Source of the DNA: Variovorax sp. PMC12
Lineage (GTDB): Bacteria; Pseudomonadota; Gammaproteobacteria; Burkholderiales; Burkholderiaceae_C
Length of the DNA stretch: 64,000 nt
Direction: 5' to 3'
NCBI RefSeq assembly: GCF_003019815.1
Contig: NZ_CP027773.1
Span: 4,490,501 to 4,554,500, forward strand
Position numbers and translations under genes: made by a program. The notes under the pieces are model-generated. The model did no database searches and was not told the origin of the DNA. It saw nothing but the letters and a program-made list of their open reading frames with translations. Of the stretch, positions 32,589 through 41,719 are shown piece by piece (the first letter of the stretch is position 1; each line of letters begins with the position of its first letter).

Positions 32589-34298
32589 TCAGGCGATGGC
32601 CTGCGCGGTGCGTGCGGCGGGTGCGCCGTTCCAGTCGGCGGGCATCGCATCGGGCGAGAGCGGGTCGCGCGGCAGCACGCGGTGCAGCAGCACCAGCTGC
32701 GCCCAGCGCAGGCGCGGCGCGGAGCCGCCGTGCGCGGCCTCCCAGGCCATCGCGATGGCGCTGGTGCAGTGGTAGAGCGCCGATGCCGCCTGGCGCGCGA
32801 GCACGTCGCCGCCTTCGCGCGCGGCGGTCTCGGTCAGCGCGGCGGCGCGGTCCAGCGCGTCGCGCAGGGCCTTGGCGAAAGCCGGGGCCAGCGCCGCGTC
32901 GTCGAGCAGCTTGCGGCAGTGCGCGCGCAGCACGGGCAGCGAGCCTTCGCGCTTGACCGCGCGGATCACGTCGAGCGCCACGATGTTGCTCGTGCCTTCC
33001 CAGATCGAGCCCAGGTGCGCGTCGCGCACCAGGCGCGCATCGCTCCATTCCTCGATGTAGCCGCAGCCGCCGCGCACTTCCATTGCATCGCCCGTCACCT
33101 TGCGCGCATCGCGGCAGGCGCGGAACTTGATGAGCGGCGTGAGGATGCGCAGCAGCGCATAGGCGTCGCGCTCGCCGGCGTCGGAGCGGGCGAGCGCCAG
33201 AGCGGTCTGGCACACCATCGTGCGGGCCTGCTCGGCCGGCAGGCGCAGCTTGTCGAGCTGGCGCTGCATCAGCGGCATCTGATCGAGCGTGCGGCCGAAG
33301 GCGCGGCGCTCGGAAGCGATGAACTCGGCCTCGGCCACCGCACGGCGCATCAGGCCGGCGGCGCGCACGCCGTTCGACAGGCGCGAGTTGTTGACCATGT
33401 CGGCCATCTGCACGAAGCCGCGGCCGGCCTCGCCCACGAGGTACGCGACCGCGCCTTCGAGGCGGATCTCGCCGCTGGCCATCGAGCGCGTGCCCAGCTT
33501 GTCCTTCAGCCGGATGATGCGGTAGTGGTTGAGGCTGCCGTCGTCCAGCCGGCGCGGCAGCAGGAACAGCGACACGCCCTTCATGCCGGGCTGGCCGCCC
33601 GATTCGTCGTCGGCGCGCGCCAGCACCATCGCGAAATCGGCGTCGGGGTTGGAGCAGAACCACTTGTCGCCGCTCAGGCGCCAGCTGCCGTCGGCTTCCT
33701 GATAGTGGGCCAGCGTGGCGGTGGCGGCGATGTCGGAGCCGGCGGCCTGCTCGGTCATGAACATCGCGCCCTGCGCGAGTTCGTCGAAGTCGAGCGAGGT
33801 CAGGCGCGGCAGAAATTTGGCGACCAGCTCAGGGTGGCCGAATTTCTTGAGCGTGCGCGTGAGCGAATCGGTCATCGACACCGGGCAGCACAGGCCGAAC
33901 TCGGCCTGCACGAACAGGTAGGTCAGCACGTATTTGACGAGCGGCGGCATCCTGCCCTGCCAGCCCAGCGTCTCGTCGCGGTGCGAGATGGCGGCCAGGC
34001 CGAACTCGGCGAGCGCCAGGCGTTCCATCTCGACGTAAGCGGGGTGCTTGAGGATCTTCTGGTCGTCCAGCCCGGTGCGGGTGCGCTGCTTCAGCACGGG
34101 CGGGTTGCGGTCGGCGGTGCCGGCCAGTTCGTCGAGCAGGCCGCCCGCGAGGCCGCCCAGGCGCTCGAAGTGCGGCTGCATGTGCCGGCGCAGGTCTTCG
34201 GGCAGGTAGAGCGCGAGCAGCGCGTGCAGCTCGGCGTCGGTGGTGAACAGGTTCTGGCCGTGCCGGTCGGGAATCGGATGGGCTTGCTCTGCGGACAT
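32589..34298 (-). CDS. Acyl-CoA dehydrogenase, AidB/isovaleryl-CoA type
   Basis: A 569-residue flavin acyl-CoA dehydrogenase. It has an extended N-terminal region before GAMFMTEQAAGSDIAAT (FAD-binding loop), then GDKWFCSNPDADFAMVLARAD, and a C-terminal GGCGYIEEWSDARLVRD with the segment LGSIWEGTSNI. Larger size and NLFTTDAELHALLALYLP near the start fit the AidB-like branch more than short-chain dehydrogenases. ATG 34298 has GGAGA eight bases ahead; earlier ATGs at 34313 and 34334 lack this. It oxidises an acyl-CoA whose identity is unknown. It is divergent from a LysR gene with a dyad between them, and its next downstream gene is a Bug receptor 38 bp away. Confidence 0.93.
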   Translation of the reverse strand: MSAEQAHPIPDRHGQNLFTTDAELHALLALYLPEDLRRHMQPHFERLGGLAGGLLDELAGTADRNPPVLKQRTRTGLDDQKILKHPAYVEMERLALAEFGLAAISHRDETLGWQGRMPPLVKYVLTYLFVQAEFGLCCPVSMTDSLTRTLKKFGHPELVAKFLPRLTSLDFDELAQGAMFMTEQAAGSDIAATATLAHYQEADGSWRLSGDKWFCSNPDADFAMVLARADDESGGQPGMKGVSLFLLPRRLDDGSLNHYRIIRLKDKLGTRSMASGEIRLEGAVAYLVGEAGRGFVQMADMVNNSRLSNGVRAAGLMRRAVAEAEFIASERRAFGRTLDQMPLMQRQLDKLRLPAEQARTMVCQTALALARSDAGERDAYALLRILTPLIKFRACRDARKVTGDAMEVRGGCGYIEEWSDARLVRDAHLGSIWEGTSNIVALDVIRAVKREGSLPVLRAHCRKLLDDAALAPAFAKALRDALDRAAALTETAAREGGDVLARQAASALYHCTSAIAMAWEAAHGGSAPRLRWAQLVLLHRVLPRDPLSPDAMPADWNGAPAARTAQAIA

Positions 34299-34363
34299 GC
34301 GCTTTGTCTCCATGGGTCCTTTGGTCTGGCGCATTGTTGGAGCCGCGACGATCCGTGTCTAAT

Positions 34364-34384
34364 ATCGATTTGGTCTTGTTCGAT
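34364..34384. promoter_or_regulatory. LysR-type dyad ATCGA-N11-TCGAT
   Basis: ATCGA (34364-34368) and TCGAT (34380-34384) form a perfect inverted repeat with an 11-base centre, the spacing of the classic LysR T-N11-A site. It lies between the divergent acyl-CoA dehydrogenase and LysR gene, 15 bases before the LysR start, with a second TCGAT directly following (34385-34389). It likely binds the regulator at 34400. Confidence 0.6.
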
Positions 34385-34399
34385 TCGATCTGACTATCC

Positions 34400-35299
34400 A
34401 TGGAACTGCGGCACCTGCGCTACTTCTCCGTGCTCGCCGAAGAACTGCACTTCGGCCGGGCGGCGCGGCGCCTGTCGATCTCGCAGCCGCCGCTGTCGGT
34501 GGCGATCCGCCAGCTCGAGGACACGGTGGGCGCGCGGCTCTTCGAGCGCAACAGCAAGGAGGTGCGGCTCACGCCGGCCGGCGAGGCGCTGCGCGTGTCG
34601 GCGCGGCGCGTGCTGCTGCAGGCGGAAGAGGCGGCCGCGGAGGCGCGCGACGTGGCGCTGGGTTCGGCGGGGCGGCTGCGCATCGGCTTCGTCGGCGCGA
34701 TGCTGTACCGGGGACTGCCGCAGGCGCTGCGGGCTTTCCAGGCGAAGCACCCGGCGGTGCGCATCACCCTGAGCGAACTCAATTCCGGCGTGCAGATCAC
34801 CGAGCTGCTGAACGACCGGCTCGACCTGGGCTTTGCCCACACGCGGCGCGTGCCGCTCGAACTGCAGCACCGGCTGCTGCTGTCGGAGCCCTTCGTGGCC
34901 TGCCTGCCGGCGGAGCATGCGCTCGCGCGCAAGCGGGTGCTGGCGCCGGCCGACCTGCGCGCGCAGCCGTTCGTGCTGTTCTCGCGCGAGGCCTCGCCCG
35001 ACTATCACGAGCGCATCCTGTCGATCTGCGCCGACGCCGGCTTCCTGCCCGAGGTGCGGCATGAAGTGCGCCACTGGCTGGCCGTGGTCTCGCTGGTGTC
35101 GCAGGGGCTGGGCGTGGCGCTGGTGCCGCAGGCGATGCGCAATTCAGCCTTGCGCGGCGCTGTGTTCAGGCCGCTCGACCGCGCGGTGGCGCAGTCGGAG
35201 GCCTATGGCATCTGGCGCAACGGACCGGCCAACGTGCTGGTCGAGCGCCTGCTGCAGGGCGTGGCGGACAGCATTGCCGCCGACCAGAGTCAGGCGTAG
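34400..35299 (+). CDS. LysR-family regulator, BenM/CatM-like
   Basis: A 299-residue regulator. It opens MELRHLRYFSVLAEELHFGRAARRLSISQPPLS, the usual N-terminus of the BenM/CatM/CbnR branch that responds to aromatic or acid metabolites. The effector domain (about 90-290) includes GFAHTRRVPLELQHRLLLSEPFV. The length is standard. It is divergent from the acyl-CoA dehydrogenase and Bug receptor, with an ATCGA-N11-TCGAT site in the 101-bp gap, and probably activates that operon. Its 3' end overlaps the convergent kinase gene by 10 bp. Confidence 0.94.
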   Translation: MELRHLRYFSVLAEELHFGRAARRLSISQPPLSVAIRQLEDTVGARLFERNSKEVRLTPAGEALRVSARRVLLQAEEAAAEARDVALGSAGRLRIGFVGAMLYRGLPQALRAFQAKHPAVRITLSELNSGVQITELLNDRLDLGFAHTRRVPLELQHRLLLSEPFVACLPAEHALARKRVLAPADLRAQPFVLFSREASPDYHERILSICADAGFLPEVRHEVRHWLAVVSLVSQGLGVALVPQAMRNSALRGAVFRPLDRAVAQSEAYGIWRNGPANVLVERLLQGVADSIAADQSQA

Positions 35300-36324
35300 A
35301 GGGGCTCCTCGGCCATTTGCTCGCACTGGTCTTCCAGCACCAGGATCTGCCCCTTCCAGTAGTCGCTGGAGCCGAACCACGGGAAGTTGATCGGGAAGAT
35401 CGGGTCTTCCCAGCGCCGCGCCAGCCATGCGCTGTAGTGGATGAGCCGCAGGGTGCGCAGGGGCTCGATCAGCGCCAGCTCGCGCCGGTCGAATTCGCGG
35501 AACTGCTCGTAGCCGTCGAGCAGGCCCGACAGCTGCGCGGTGCGCTGGGCGCGGTCGCCCGACAGCAGCATCCACAGGTCCTGCACGGCGAAGCCGGTGC
35601 GCGCGTCGTCGAGGTCGACGAAGTGCGGGCCGCCGCCGGGGCGGTCGGTAGGCGTCCACAGAATGTTGCCGGGGTGCACGTCGCCGTGCAGGCGCAGCTT
35701 GCGCGGCTTGAAGTCGGAGGCCGGCGGCTGCAGCGCCAGCGCGGTGGCGCGGACCATGTCCAGCGCGTCGTTGCAGGCCTTTTCCCAGTCGCGCTGCACG
35801 TCCAGCGGGATCTTGTCGTTCTCCAGCAGCCAGTCGCGCGAGTCCAGGCCGAAGGTCTGCAGGTCGAGCGCGGGGCGGGCCTCGAAGGGCTTCGCGCTGC
35901 CCACGGTGTGGATGCGCGCGAGGAAGCGGCCGACCCATTCGAGCACCTCGAAGTCGTCGAGCTCGGGCGCGCGCCCTCCGCGGTACGGGCTCACGCTGAA
36001 AGCGAAGCCGGCGTGGTGGTGCAGGGTCTTGCCGTCGAAGGCCAGGGGCGGCACGGCGGGCACTTCGCCGGCGGCCAGTTCGAGCGAGAAGCCGTGCTCT
36101 TCGAGGATCTCGGCCTCGCTCCAGCGCCCGGGACGGTAGAACTTGACGACGACCGCGGAGCGGTCTTCCAGGTAGACCTGGTAGACCCGGTTCTCATAGG
36201 AATTCAGGCCGGTGAGCCGGCCGTCGCCGTGCAGGCCGAGCGTCGCGAGCGCGTCGAGCACCACGTCGGGCGTGAGGCTCTCGTAAGGATGTGTGTTCGC
36301 GGGCGCCGCGGAAGAAGGAGTCAT
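35290..36324 (-). CDS. srkA: SrkA-like stress response kinase
   Basis: A 344-residue aminoglycoside-phosphotransferase-fold kinase. It has GLNSYENRVYQVYLEDRSAVVVKFYRP (the nucleotide loop and Lys), LRLHGDVHPGNILW (catalytic His-Asp-Asn) and FVDLDDARTGFAVQDLW (metal-binding Asp). SrkA/RdoA (YihE) of E. coli has 328 residues and phosphorylates Ser/Thr to protect against stress. It is cytosolic. It is flanked by unrelated genes (LysR downstream and convergent, DUF2855 upstream) and seems to be monocistronic. Confidence 0.92.
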   Translation of the reverse strand: MTPSSAAPANTHPYESLTPDVVLDALATLGLHGDGRLTGLNSYENRVYQVYLEDRSAVVVKFYRPGRWSEAEILEEHGFSLELAAGEVPAVPPLAFDGKTLHHHAGFAFSVSPYRGGRAPELDDFEVLEWVGRFLARIHTVGSAKPFEARPALDLQTFGLDSRDWLLENDKIPLDVQRDWEKACNDALDMVRATALALQPPASDFKPRKLRLHGDVHPGNILWTPTDRPGGGPHFVDLDDARTGFAVQDLWMLLSGDRAQRTAQLSGLLDGYEQFREFDRRELALIEPLRTLRLIHYSAWLARRWEDPIFPINFPWFGSSDYWKGQILVLEDQCEQMAEEPLYA

Positions 36325-36357
36325 GCGGCCATTGTCGCCACACGCGCGCTCCAGGGG

Positions 36358-37473
36358 TCAGGCGTCGCCGGGTTGTTTGTAAAGAGAAAGGACATGGCCC
36401 GCGCGCGGGTCGCCCTTGCCGGCCAGCACTTGCGCGTAGGCGGCCTGCACCGCCTCGCCGCCGTGGTGGCGCTCGGCGCGCAGCCAGGGCTTGTTCGCAT
36501 CGGTCGCGGTGGCGATGAAGTCGCGCCAGGCGGCCACCATGCGGCGCCCGAACTCTTCCGCGCCCCATTCGGCGGTGCGCTTCTTGATCTGCGCGGGCGC
36601 GAAGAACAGCGTGGCGCGCGGGCCGGCCAGGTCCTTGCCGGCGCCCTTGGCGGCGAGCTGCTCGACGTGCGTGCCGCCGATGGAGCTGCTGTACTTCAGT
36701 TGGGTGAACCGGCCGTGGATGGCGTTGCGCAGCGCGCCGTTGCCCGCGAAGTCGATGTACACGCAAGGCGTGTCGGCCGCGATGGTGTCGAGCGCCTCGT
36801 AGGTCACGACGCGGTCGTAGCAGCCCAGGCTTTCGCAGAAGGCCACGTTGGCCGGCGAAGTCAGGCCGATCACCTCGATGCCTTCGCGCCGGTGCAGCTG
36901 GAACGCGGTGCCGTAGGCCGTCTTGCTCGATGCGCTGGACAGCAGCATGGTCCTTGCGCCGAAGAAATCGTTGTCGCCCATGAAGTCGTCGATCAGCCAC
37001 GAGGTGATGAACAGCGGGCGCAGCAGCGACTGCGTGTCTTCCGAATCCGCGGTGTAGAGCGGGTCGCGCGCGCAGCGGAAATACTGGTTGTAGACGGCGG
37101 GCAGCTCGGCGCGGTGCGCCGCCGTGTCGGTGAAGCGCTCGGGCGACAGCCGCCCGGGGCTCAGCACCGCGCCGGTGGCCATCGGCCAGTAGCCGTAGAG
37201 CCGCTCGCCCACCGCCACGCCCGGGTGCAGCGACTGCACCACGCTCGCGAAGCCCCACACGGGAATGCTGCCCCAGCCTTCTTCGCCGGTCGGGTAGAAC
37301 TGCCAGTAGCTCATCGCGTCGCCGAAGGCGGCATAGGTGATGTTGTTCGACGTGAGCGCAAAGCTGTCGATGCGCACGCGCACCTGGCCGTCGGCCAGCG
37401 GCGCGTCGGTGGCGGTGTGCAGCCGCGTGGTCGCGAGCTGGTCTTTGCGGATGAGAAGGCTGGTGGTGCTCAT
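36358..37473 (-). CDS. DUF2855 family protein
   Basis: A 371-residue cytosolic protein of the DUF2855 family. It resembles medium-chain reductases: VRVRIDSFALTSNNITYAAFGDAM at the N-terminus and SSASSKTAYGTAFQL, where a nucleotide loop would sit. The family function is unknown. ATG 37473 has GGAG eight bases before. The protein ends 33 bases before the SrkA-like start, so both may be one transcript; nothing else links them. Confidence 0.88.
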   Translation of the reverse strand: MSTTSLLIRKDQLATTRLHTATDAPLADGQVRVRIDSFALTSNNITYAAFGDAMSYWQFYPTGEEGWGSIPVWGFASVVQSLHPGVAVGERLYGYWPMATGAVLSPGRLSPERFTDTAAHRAELPAVYNQYFRCARDPLYTADSEDTQSLLRPLFITSWLIDDFMGDNDFFGARTMLLSSASSKTAYGTAFQLHRREGIEVIGLTSPANVAFCESLGCYDRVVTYEALDTIAADTPCVYIDFAGNGALRNAIHGRFTQLKYSSSIGGTHVEQLAAKGAGKDLAGPRATLFFAPAQIKKRTAEWGAEEFGRRMVAAWRDFIATATDANKPWLRAERHHGGEAVQAAYAQVLAGKGDPRAGHVLSLYKQPGDA

Positions 37474-37620
37474 GGGCGAAGCTCCGGCAGTGGATCGTGC
37501 CCGCGACCTTAGCCAAGCGCCATGAAAGGCGCCATCGCGCGCAGCGTTTTGGCGTCGCGCGCGAGACATGCCGTGCCTGCCCTGCCGCCCTGCCGCTCTG
37601 CCGCTCTGGCGCTCTTCCGC

Positions 37621-39066
37621 TCAGTCCGAGCGCCCGTGCCGCAGCACGCGGCCCGCATGCACGTCGGCCGTGCGGCCCTCGCGGCAGGCGAGCCGGCCGT
37701 TGACGAACACCGCGTCGATGCCCGCGCTGGGCTCGGTGGGGTGGTCGAAGGTGGCGCGGTCGGCCACACGCTGCGCGTCGAACACCACGATGTCGGCATG
37801 GTGGCCGCTTGCCAGCAGGCCGCGTTCGTGCAGGCCGCAGCGGCGCGCGCTCAGGCCCGTCATCTTGTGTACCGCCGTCTCCAGCGAGAACAGCTTGCGC
37901 TCGCGCACGTAGTGGCCCAGCACGCGCGGGAAGGTGCCCCACAGGCGCGGGTGCGGGCTGGTGTCGTGCGCCAGGCCGTCGGAGCCGACCATGGCCATCG
38001 GGTGGCCGAGGATGCGGCTCACGTCGTCCTCGCTCATCGCGAAGTAGATCGCGCCGGCGGGCTGCAGCTCCGCGGCCAGCTGCTCGGGCGGGCGGCCGCG
38101 CTCGCGCGCCAGTTCGAACAGCGAGCGGCCGGCCGCGCTGGCGTCGGCCTTCGACCAAGTCACGCGCACGTCGTCGGACTGCGCCACGCGCCCGGGCAGC
38201 AGCATGGTCGACGAGGCGTTGTAGGGGTAGCAGTCGAAGCACACGCGCTGTGTTTGCGCGGCCTCCTCGATGGCCGCGAGCGTCTGCACCGAGCGGCCGT
38301 GGTTGGCCTTGCCGACCAGCTTGTGGTGCGACAGCACCGTGTCCACGCCCAGCGCGCGGCCGATGTGCAGCGCCTCGCGCAGCGCCTCGTCGATGGCGTC
38401 GGCCTCGTCGCGGATGTGCATGGTGACGATGCCGCGCGCGCCGGCCAGCGCGGCGCCCACGGCAATCACCTCCTGCGCGCTGGCGGCGCGCGCCGGCGGG
38501 TAGTAGAGGCCGGTCGACAAGCCGATGGCGCCGCTTTCCAGCGCCTGTGCCAGGTCGTCCGCCATGCGCCGCGTCTCGTCGCCGTTGGCCACGCGGTCCA
38601 GCCGCGCCATGTGCCGCACGCGCAGCGTCGAATGGCCGACCAGGCAGGCGGCATTGAGCGCGGGCCGTGCCTGTTCGAGCGCGTCGAGGTAGTCGCCGAA
38701 GCGATCGAAGCGCCAGGCGTCGCTGCCCAGCAGGTCGAGCGGCGCGGGCGGCGTGACCGCCGAGCACAGCGGCGCCAGGCTCACGCCGCAGTTGCCGGTG
38801 ACCACGGTGGTCACGCCCTGCGACAGCTTGGGGTGGGCGCCCTGCGGCGCGTCGAGCAGCAGCCGGTCGTCGTGCGTGTGCACGTCGATGAAGCCCGGCG
38901 CCACGATGCGCCCGCGCGCGTCGAAGCGCTCGCGCGCCGCCACGCCGGCCAGCTCGCCCAGGCGCACGATGCGCCCCTGTTGCACGCCCACGTCGGCGCG
39001 CACGCGCGGCGCGCCGCTGCCGTCGATCACCTCGCCGCCTTCGATCACCAGGTCGAGCATCGCCAT
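37621..39066 (-). CDS. N-acyl-D-amino-acid deacylase (amidohydrolase)
   Basis: A 481-residue zinc amidohydrolase. Key features are DVHTHDDR (metal-binding His-x-His), VVTGNCGVS (the metal Cys seen in D-aminoacylases), MHIRDEADAIDE (metal-bridging Asp/Glu region), DTVLSHHK and VGSDGLAHDTSPHPRLWGTFPRVLG. It hydrolyses N-acyl-D-amino acids or a similar amide. The length agrees with the family (about 480). It stops far before the DUF2855 gene and starts four bases before the Bug receptor stop, so the Bug receptor and this enzyme are probably co-expressed. M1 or M3 (39060) may start. Confidence 0.93.
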   Translation of the reverse strand: MAMLDLVIEGGEVIDGSGAPRVRADVGVQQGRIVRLGELAGVAARERFDARGRIVAPGFIDVHTHDDRLLLDAPQGAHPKLSQGVTTVVTGNCGVSLAPLCSAVTPPAPLDLLGSDAWRFDRFGDYLDALEQARPALNAACLVGHSTLRVRHMARLDRVANGDETRRMADDLAQALESGAIGLSTGLYYPPARAASAQEVIAVGAALAGARGIVTMHIRDEADAIDEALREALHIGRALGVDTVLSHHKLVGKANHGRSVQTLAAIEEAAQTQRVCFDCYPYNASSTMLLPGRVAQSDDVRVTWSKADASAAGRSLFELARERGRPPEQLAAELQPAGAIYFAMSEDDVSRILGHPMAMVGSDGLAHDTSPHPRLWGTFPRVLGHYVRERKLFSLETAVHKMTGLSARRCGLHERGLLASGHHADIVVFDAQRVADRATFDHPTEPSAGIDAVFVNGRLACREGRTADVHAGRVLRHGRSD

Positions 39067-39070
39067 GCCT

Positions 39071-40060
39071 TCAATCGACCTGCGCGCCGGAGCGCTTCAC
39101 CACGTCGGCCCACAGCGGCGTTTCGCGGGCCACGCGCTCCCACAGCCGCTGCGGCGGTCCGGTGAGCGTTTCGAAGCCGATGGCCGCGTACCTCTCGCGC
39201 ATGGCCGGCGTGGCGAGGATGGCGTTGACGGCCGCGTTCAGCCGCTCGACCACGGCGGGGGGTGTCCTCGCGGGCGCCACGATGCCGCCCCAGGCCACCA
39301 CGTCGTAGCCCGGCACGCCCGACTCGGCCACGGTGGGAATGGCCGGAAACAGGGCGCTGCGCTGCGCGCCCGTGACGGCCAGCACCGCGAGCCGCCCGGC
39401 CTGGATGTGCGGCGCGATCGAACTCAGGTTGTCGAACATCAGGTCCACCTGGCCGCCCATCAGGTCCTGGATGGCCTGGGGGCTGCCGCGGTAGGGCACG
39501 TGCGCCATGGACGTGCCCGTCAGGGTCTTGAACAGTTCGCCGCTCAGGTGGCCGGTGGTGCCGTTGCCGGCCGAGGCCATGGTGAGCTTGCCGGGACGGG
39601 CCTTCGCCAGCGCGACCAGTTCGCCCACGCTGTGCACGCCCAGGTCCTTGCGCACCACCAGCGCGTTCTGCACGTAGCCCAGCAGCGCGACGGGCACCAG
39701 CTGGCGGTCGGGGTCGTAGGGGAGCTTCGAGAACAGCGCCTTGTTGATGGCCAGCGTGCCCACGTTGCCGTAGCCCAGCGTGTAGCCGTCGGGCGCGGCG
39801 CGCGTCACGTCGACCATGCCGATGTTGCCGCTGGCGCCTGGCTTGTTGTCGATGACGATCGCCTGGCCCAGCGACTTCGACAGCTCGTTGGCCAGCAGGC
39901 GGCAGACCGCGTCGGGCGAGCCGCCCGCGGCCGAGGGCACGACCAGGCGCACCGCGCGCTCGGGCCAGTCGCCCGCGCGGGACGCCAGCGGCAGCGCCGC
40001 CAGCGCGGTGGCCGAAGCCAGCCGCAACAGCGCGCGGCGGGTGGGAATCTGCGGTGTCAT
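39071..40060 (-). CDS. Bug-family periplasmic receptor (TctC-like)
   Basis: A 329-residue Bug receptor. The N-terminus has TRRALLRLASATALAALPLASRA, a Tat-like or Sec signal; the mature part has VRLVVPSAAGGSPDAVCRLL, IVIDNKPGASGNIGMVDV, MASAGNGTTGHLSGELF and MAHVPYRGSPQAIQDLMGG. ATG 40060 follows AAAGG. It is adjacent to the D-aminoacylase (4 bp apart), so it may bring an acylated amino acid. A LysR regulator is divergent. No TctAB genes are nearby. Confidence 0.92.
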   Translation of the reverse strand: MTPQIPTRRALLRLASATALAALPLASRAGDWPERAVRLVVPSAAGGSPDAVCRLLANELSKSLGQAIVIDNKPGASGNIGMVDVTRAAPDGYTLGYGNVGTLAINKALFSKLPYDPDRQLVPVALLGYVQNALVVRKDLGVHSVGELVALAKARPGKLTMASAGNGTTGHLSGELFKTLTGTSMAHVPYRGSPQAIQDLMGGQVDLMFDNLSSIAPHIQAGRLAVLAVTGAQRSALFPAIPTVAESGVPGYDVVAWGGIVAPARTPPAVVERLNAAVNAILATPAMRERYAAIGFETLTGPPQRLWERVARETPLWADVVKRSGAQVD

Positions 40061-40230
40061 GGAAAGCCTTTCATCGTCGAAGCCATCAAGGAATGGCCGC
40101 GATGTTGCGCGGCGCGCTCTCCGTGGACAAACCATGTTTGCTGCGTCTAGCATGAGGTTTTCGCATGCACTTTCGCGGTGCTGCACTGGCAAACGCCCAC
40201 AGCGGCATGCACCGAAAGAGCGCTTTCCTC

Positions 40231-41124
40231 ATGAACACCAACATCCGTGCCCCTTCGACGATGTCGCTGCTGTGCCTGGAGGCCAGCGCGCGGCTGCGCT
40301 CGTTCACCGCCGCCGCGCACGAGCTGCGGCTCACACAGGGCGCGGTGAGCCGCCAGGTGCAGAGGCTCGAGGACCGGCTCGGCGTGCGGCTGTTCACGCG
40401 CCGCCGCGAGGCGCTCGCGCTGACCGAGGCGGGGACGTACTACCTGGGCGAGGTGGCGCCCTTGCTGCGCCGGCTGGAGCGCGCCACCGCCACCGTCATG
40501 GCCCTGAAGGGGCGCGGCGGCGAACTGTCGCTGTCGGTGGGCGCGTCGGTCGGCAGCTACTGGCTCATTCCGCGGCTGCCGGCCTTCACCCGCGCGCACG
40601 GCGAGATCACGCTGAACCTGGGCACGCGCGTGGGCCAGGTCGACTTCCGCACCACGCCGGTCGATGCGTCGCTCGAGTTCAGCGACGGCCAGCGCGCCGG
40701 GCTGCACAGCGAGTTCGTGCTGCCGCTGGTGCTGTCACCCTACGCCTCGCCGTCGTGGGTCAAGGTGCACGGCAAGACGGTCGATGCCGGCACGCCGCGC
40801 TCGGCGCTCATCCACCATCACACGCTGCCCGACGGCTGGGACGAATGGTTCCGCCGCGAGGGCATCGCCGATGCGGCGCCGCGCGAGGGGCCGCGCTACG
40901 AGATCATGTCGATGGCGCTCAACGCGGCTGTCGCCGGCATGGGCGTGGCGCTGCTGCCGCCCTACATGGGCGAGGACATGGTGGCCTCCGGGCGGTTGAA
41001 GCGCCTGAGCCGCCACGCGCACCGCTACGCCAAGGGCTACTACCTCGTGTACCCGGAAGAGTCGGCGCGCATGCAGTCGCTGCAGGTCTTCAAGGCGTGG
41101 CTGCTCGCGCAGGCAGGCGCATGA
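40231..41124 (+). CDS. LysR-family regulator, GcvA-like
   Basis: A 297-residue LysR regulator. HTH region: LLCLEASARLRSFTAAAHELRLTQGAVSRQVQRLEDRLG, of which only parts are quoted: LTQGAVSRQVQRLEDRLG is the recognition helix area. The GcvA branch begins with such a CLEASAR-type opening. ATG 40231 is preferred; starts at 40165 would add 22 poor residues. An inverted repeat (GAAAG, four bases, CTTTC at 40214-40227) overlaps its ribosome site. It is divergent from the Bug/deacylase pair, its likely targets. A bidirectional-type hairpin overlaps its stop. Confidence 0.93.
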   Translation: MNTNIRAPSTMSLLCLEASARLRSFTAAAHELRLTQGAVSRQVQRLEDRLGVRLFTRRREALALTEAGTYYLGEVAPLLRRLERATATVMALKGRGGELSLSVGASVGSYWLIPRLPAFTRAHGEITLNLGTRVGQVDFRTTPVDASLEFSDGQRAGLHSEFVLPLVLSPYASPSWVKVHGKTVDAGTPRSALIHHHTLPDGWDEWFRREGIADAAPREGPRYEIMSMALNAAVAGMGVALLPPYMGEDMVASGRLKRLSRHAHRYAKGYYLVYPEESARMQSLQVFKAWLLAQAGA

Positions 41125-41127
41125 AAA

Positions 41128-41155
41128 AAGGCGGCACCGTGGCCGGTGCCGCCTT
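41128..41155 (-). terminator. Intrinsic terminator of ohr
   Basis: A 12-base stem with a four-base loop (AAGGCGGCACCG, TGGC, CGGTGCCGCCTT) lies between the LysR stop and ohr. On the minus strand it is followed by TTTTTTC, the expected U-run for transcripts from ohr; on the plus strand it follows the LysR stop without a long U-run. Confidence 0.85.
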
Positions 41156-41196
41156 CAATTGCGAGCTCGCCGAGCGCGCCAGCTGCGCTGGAGCTC

Positions 41197-41622
41197 TCAG
41201 GCGATGGTCAGTTCCACGTCAATGTTGCCGCGGGTCGCGTTCGAGTACGGGCAGACCTGGTGAGCCGTGTCGACCAGCTTCTGCTTGGCTTCGGCGTCCA
41301 GGCCGGGCAGCGTGATCGCCAGCTTCACGGCGATGCCGTAGGCGGCGCCGCCGTTCGTCGGGCCGAGGGAAACGCTGGAGTCGATGGCGACGTCTTCCGG
41401 CACCTTCACGCCGATCTTCGGGCCGACGGCCTTCATGGCGCCGATGAAGCAGGCGGCGTAGCCGACCGCGAACAGCTGTTCGGGGTTGGTGCCGGGCTTG
41501 CCGGAACCGGGCGAGCTCAGCTTGACGTCGATGGCGCCGTCGCTGGACTTGCCTGCGCCGTCACGGCCGCCGACCGTGTGGGCTTCTGCGGTGTAGAGCA
41601 CTTTGTCGAGCTTGGTGGTCAT
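41197..41622 (-). CDS. ohr: Organic hydroperoxide resistance protein Ohr
   Basis: A 141-residue Ohr of the OsmC/Ohr family. It reduces organic hydroperoxides with two cysteines: Cys58 (GYAACFIG, the peroxidatic one) and Cys124 (QVCPYSNATRGN). Arg20 and Glu48 (EQLFAVG), which polarise the peroxidatic Cys, are present. The length is standard. Its regulator ohrR lies 97 bp upstream on the same strand. It ends at a good intrinsic terminator. Confidence 0.97.
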   Translation of the reverse strand: MTTKLDKVLYTAEAHTVGGRDGAGKSSDGAIDVKLSSPGSGKPGTNPEQLFAVGYAACFIGAMKAVGPKIGVKVPEDVAIDSSVSLGPTNGGAAYGIAVKLAITLPGLDAEAKQKLVDTAHQVCPYSNATRGNIDVELTIA

Positions 41623-41719
41623 GGTGATTCCTTTGATGATGGAGTGGAGGGAGGGTGGAAAAGCCTCGGCCGCAAGCAGCCTCGGCGGGGAGAAACGGAG
41701 AACAAAAACGGGCGCTGCG

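Noticed and set aside
40214..40227. GAAAG-N4-CTTTC inverted repeat over the LysR ribosome site
   Set aside because: Only five-base arms; too short to separate from chance, noted in the gene entry only.
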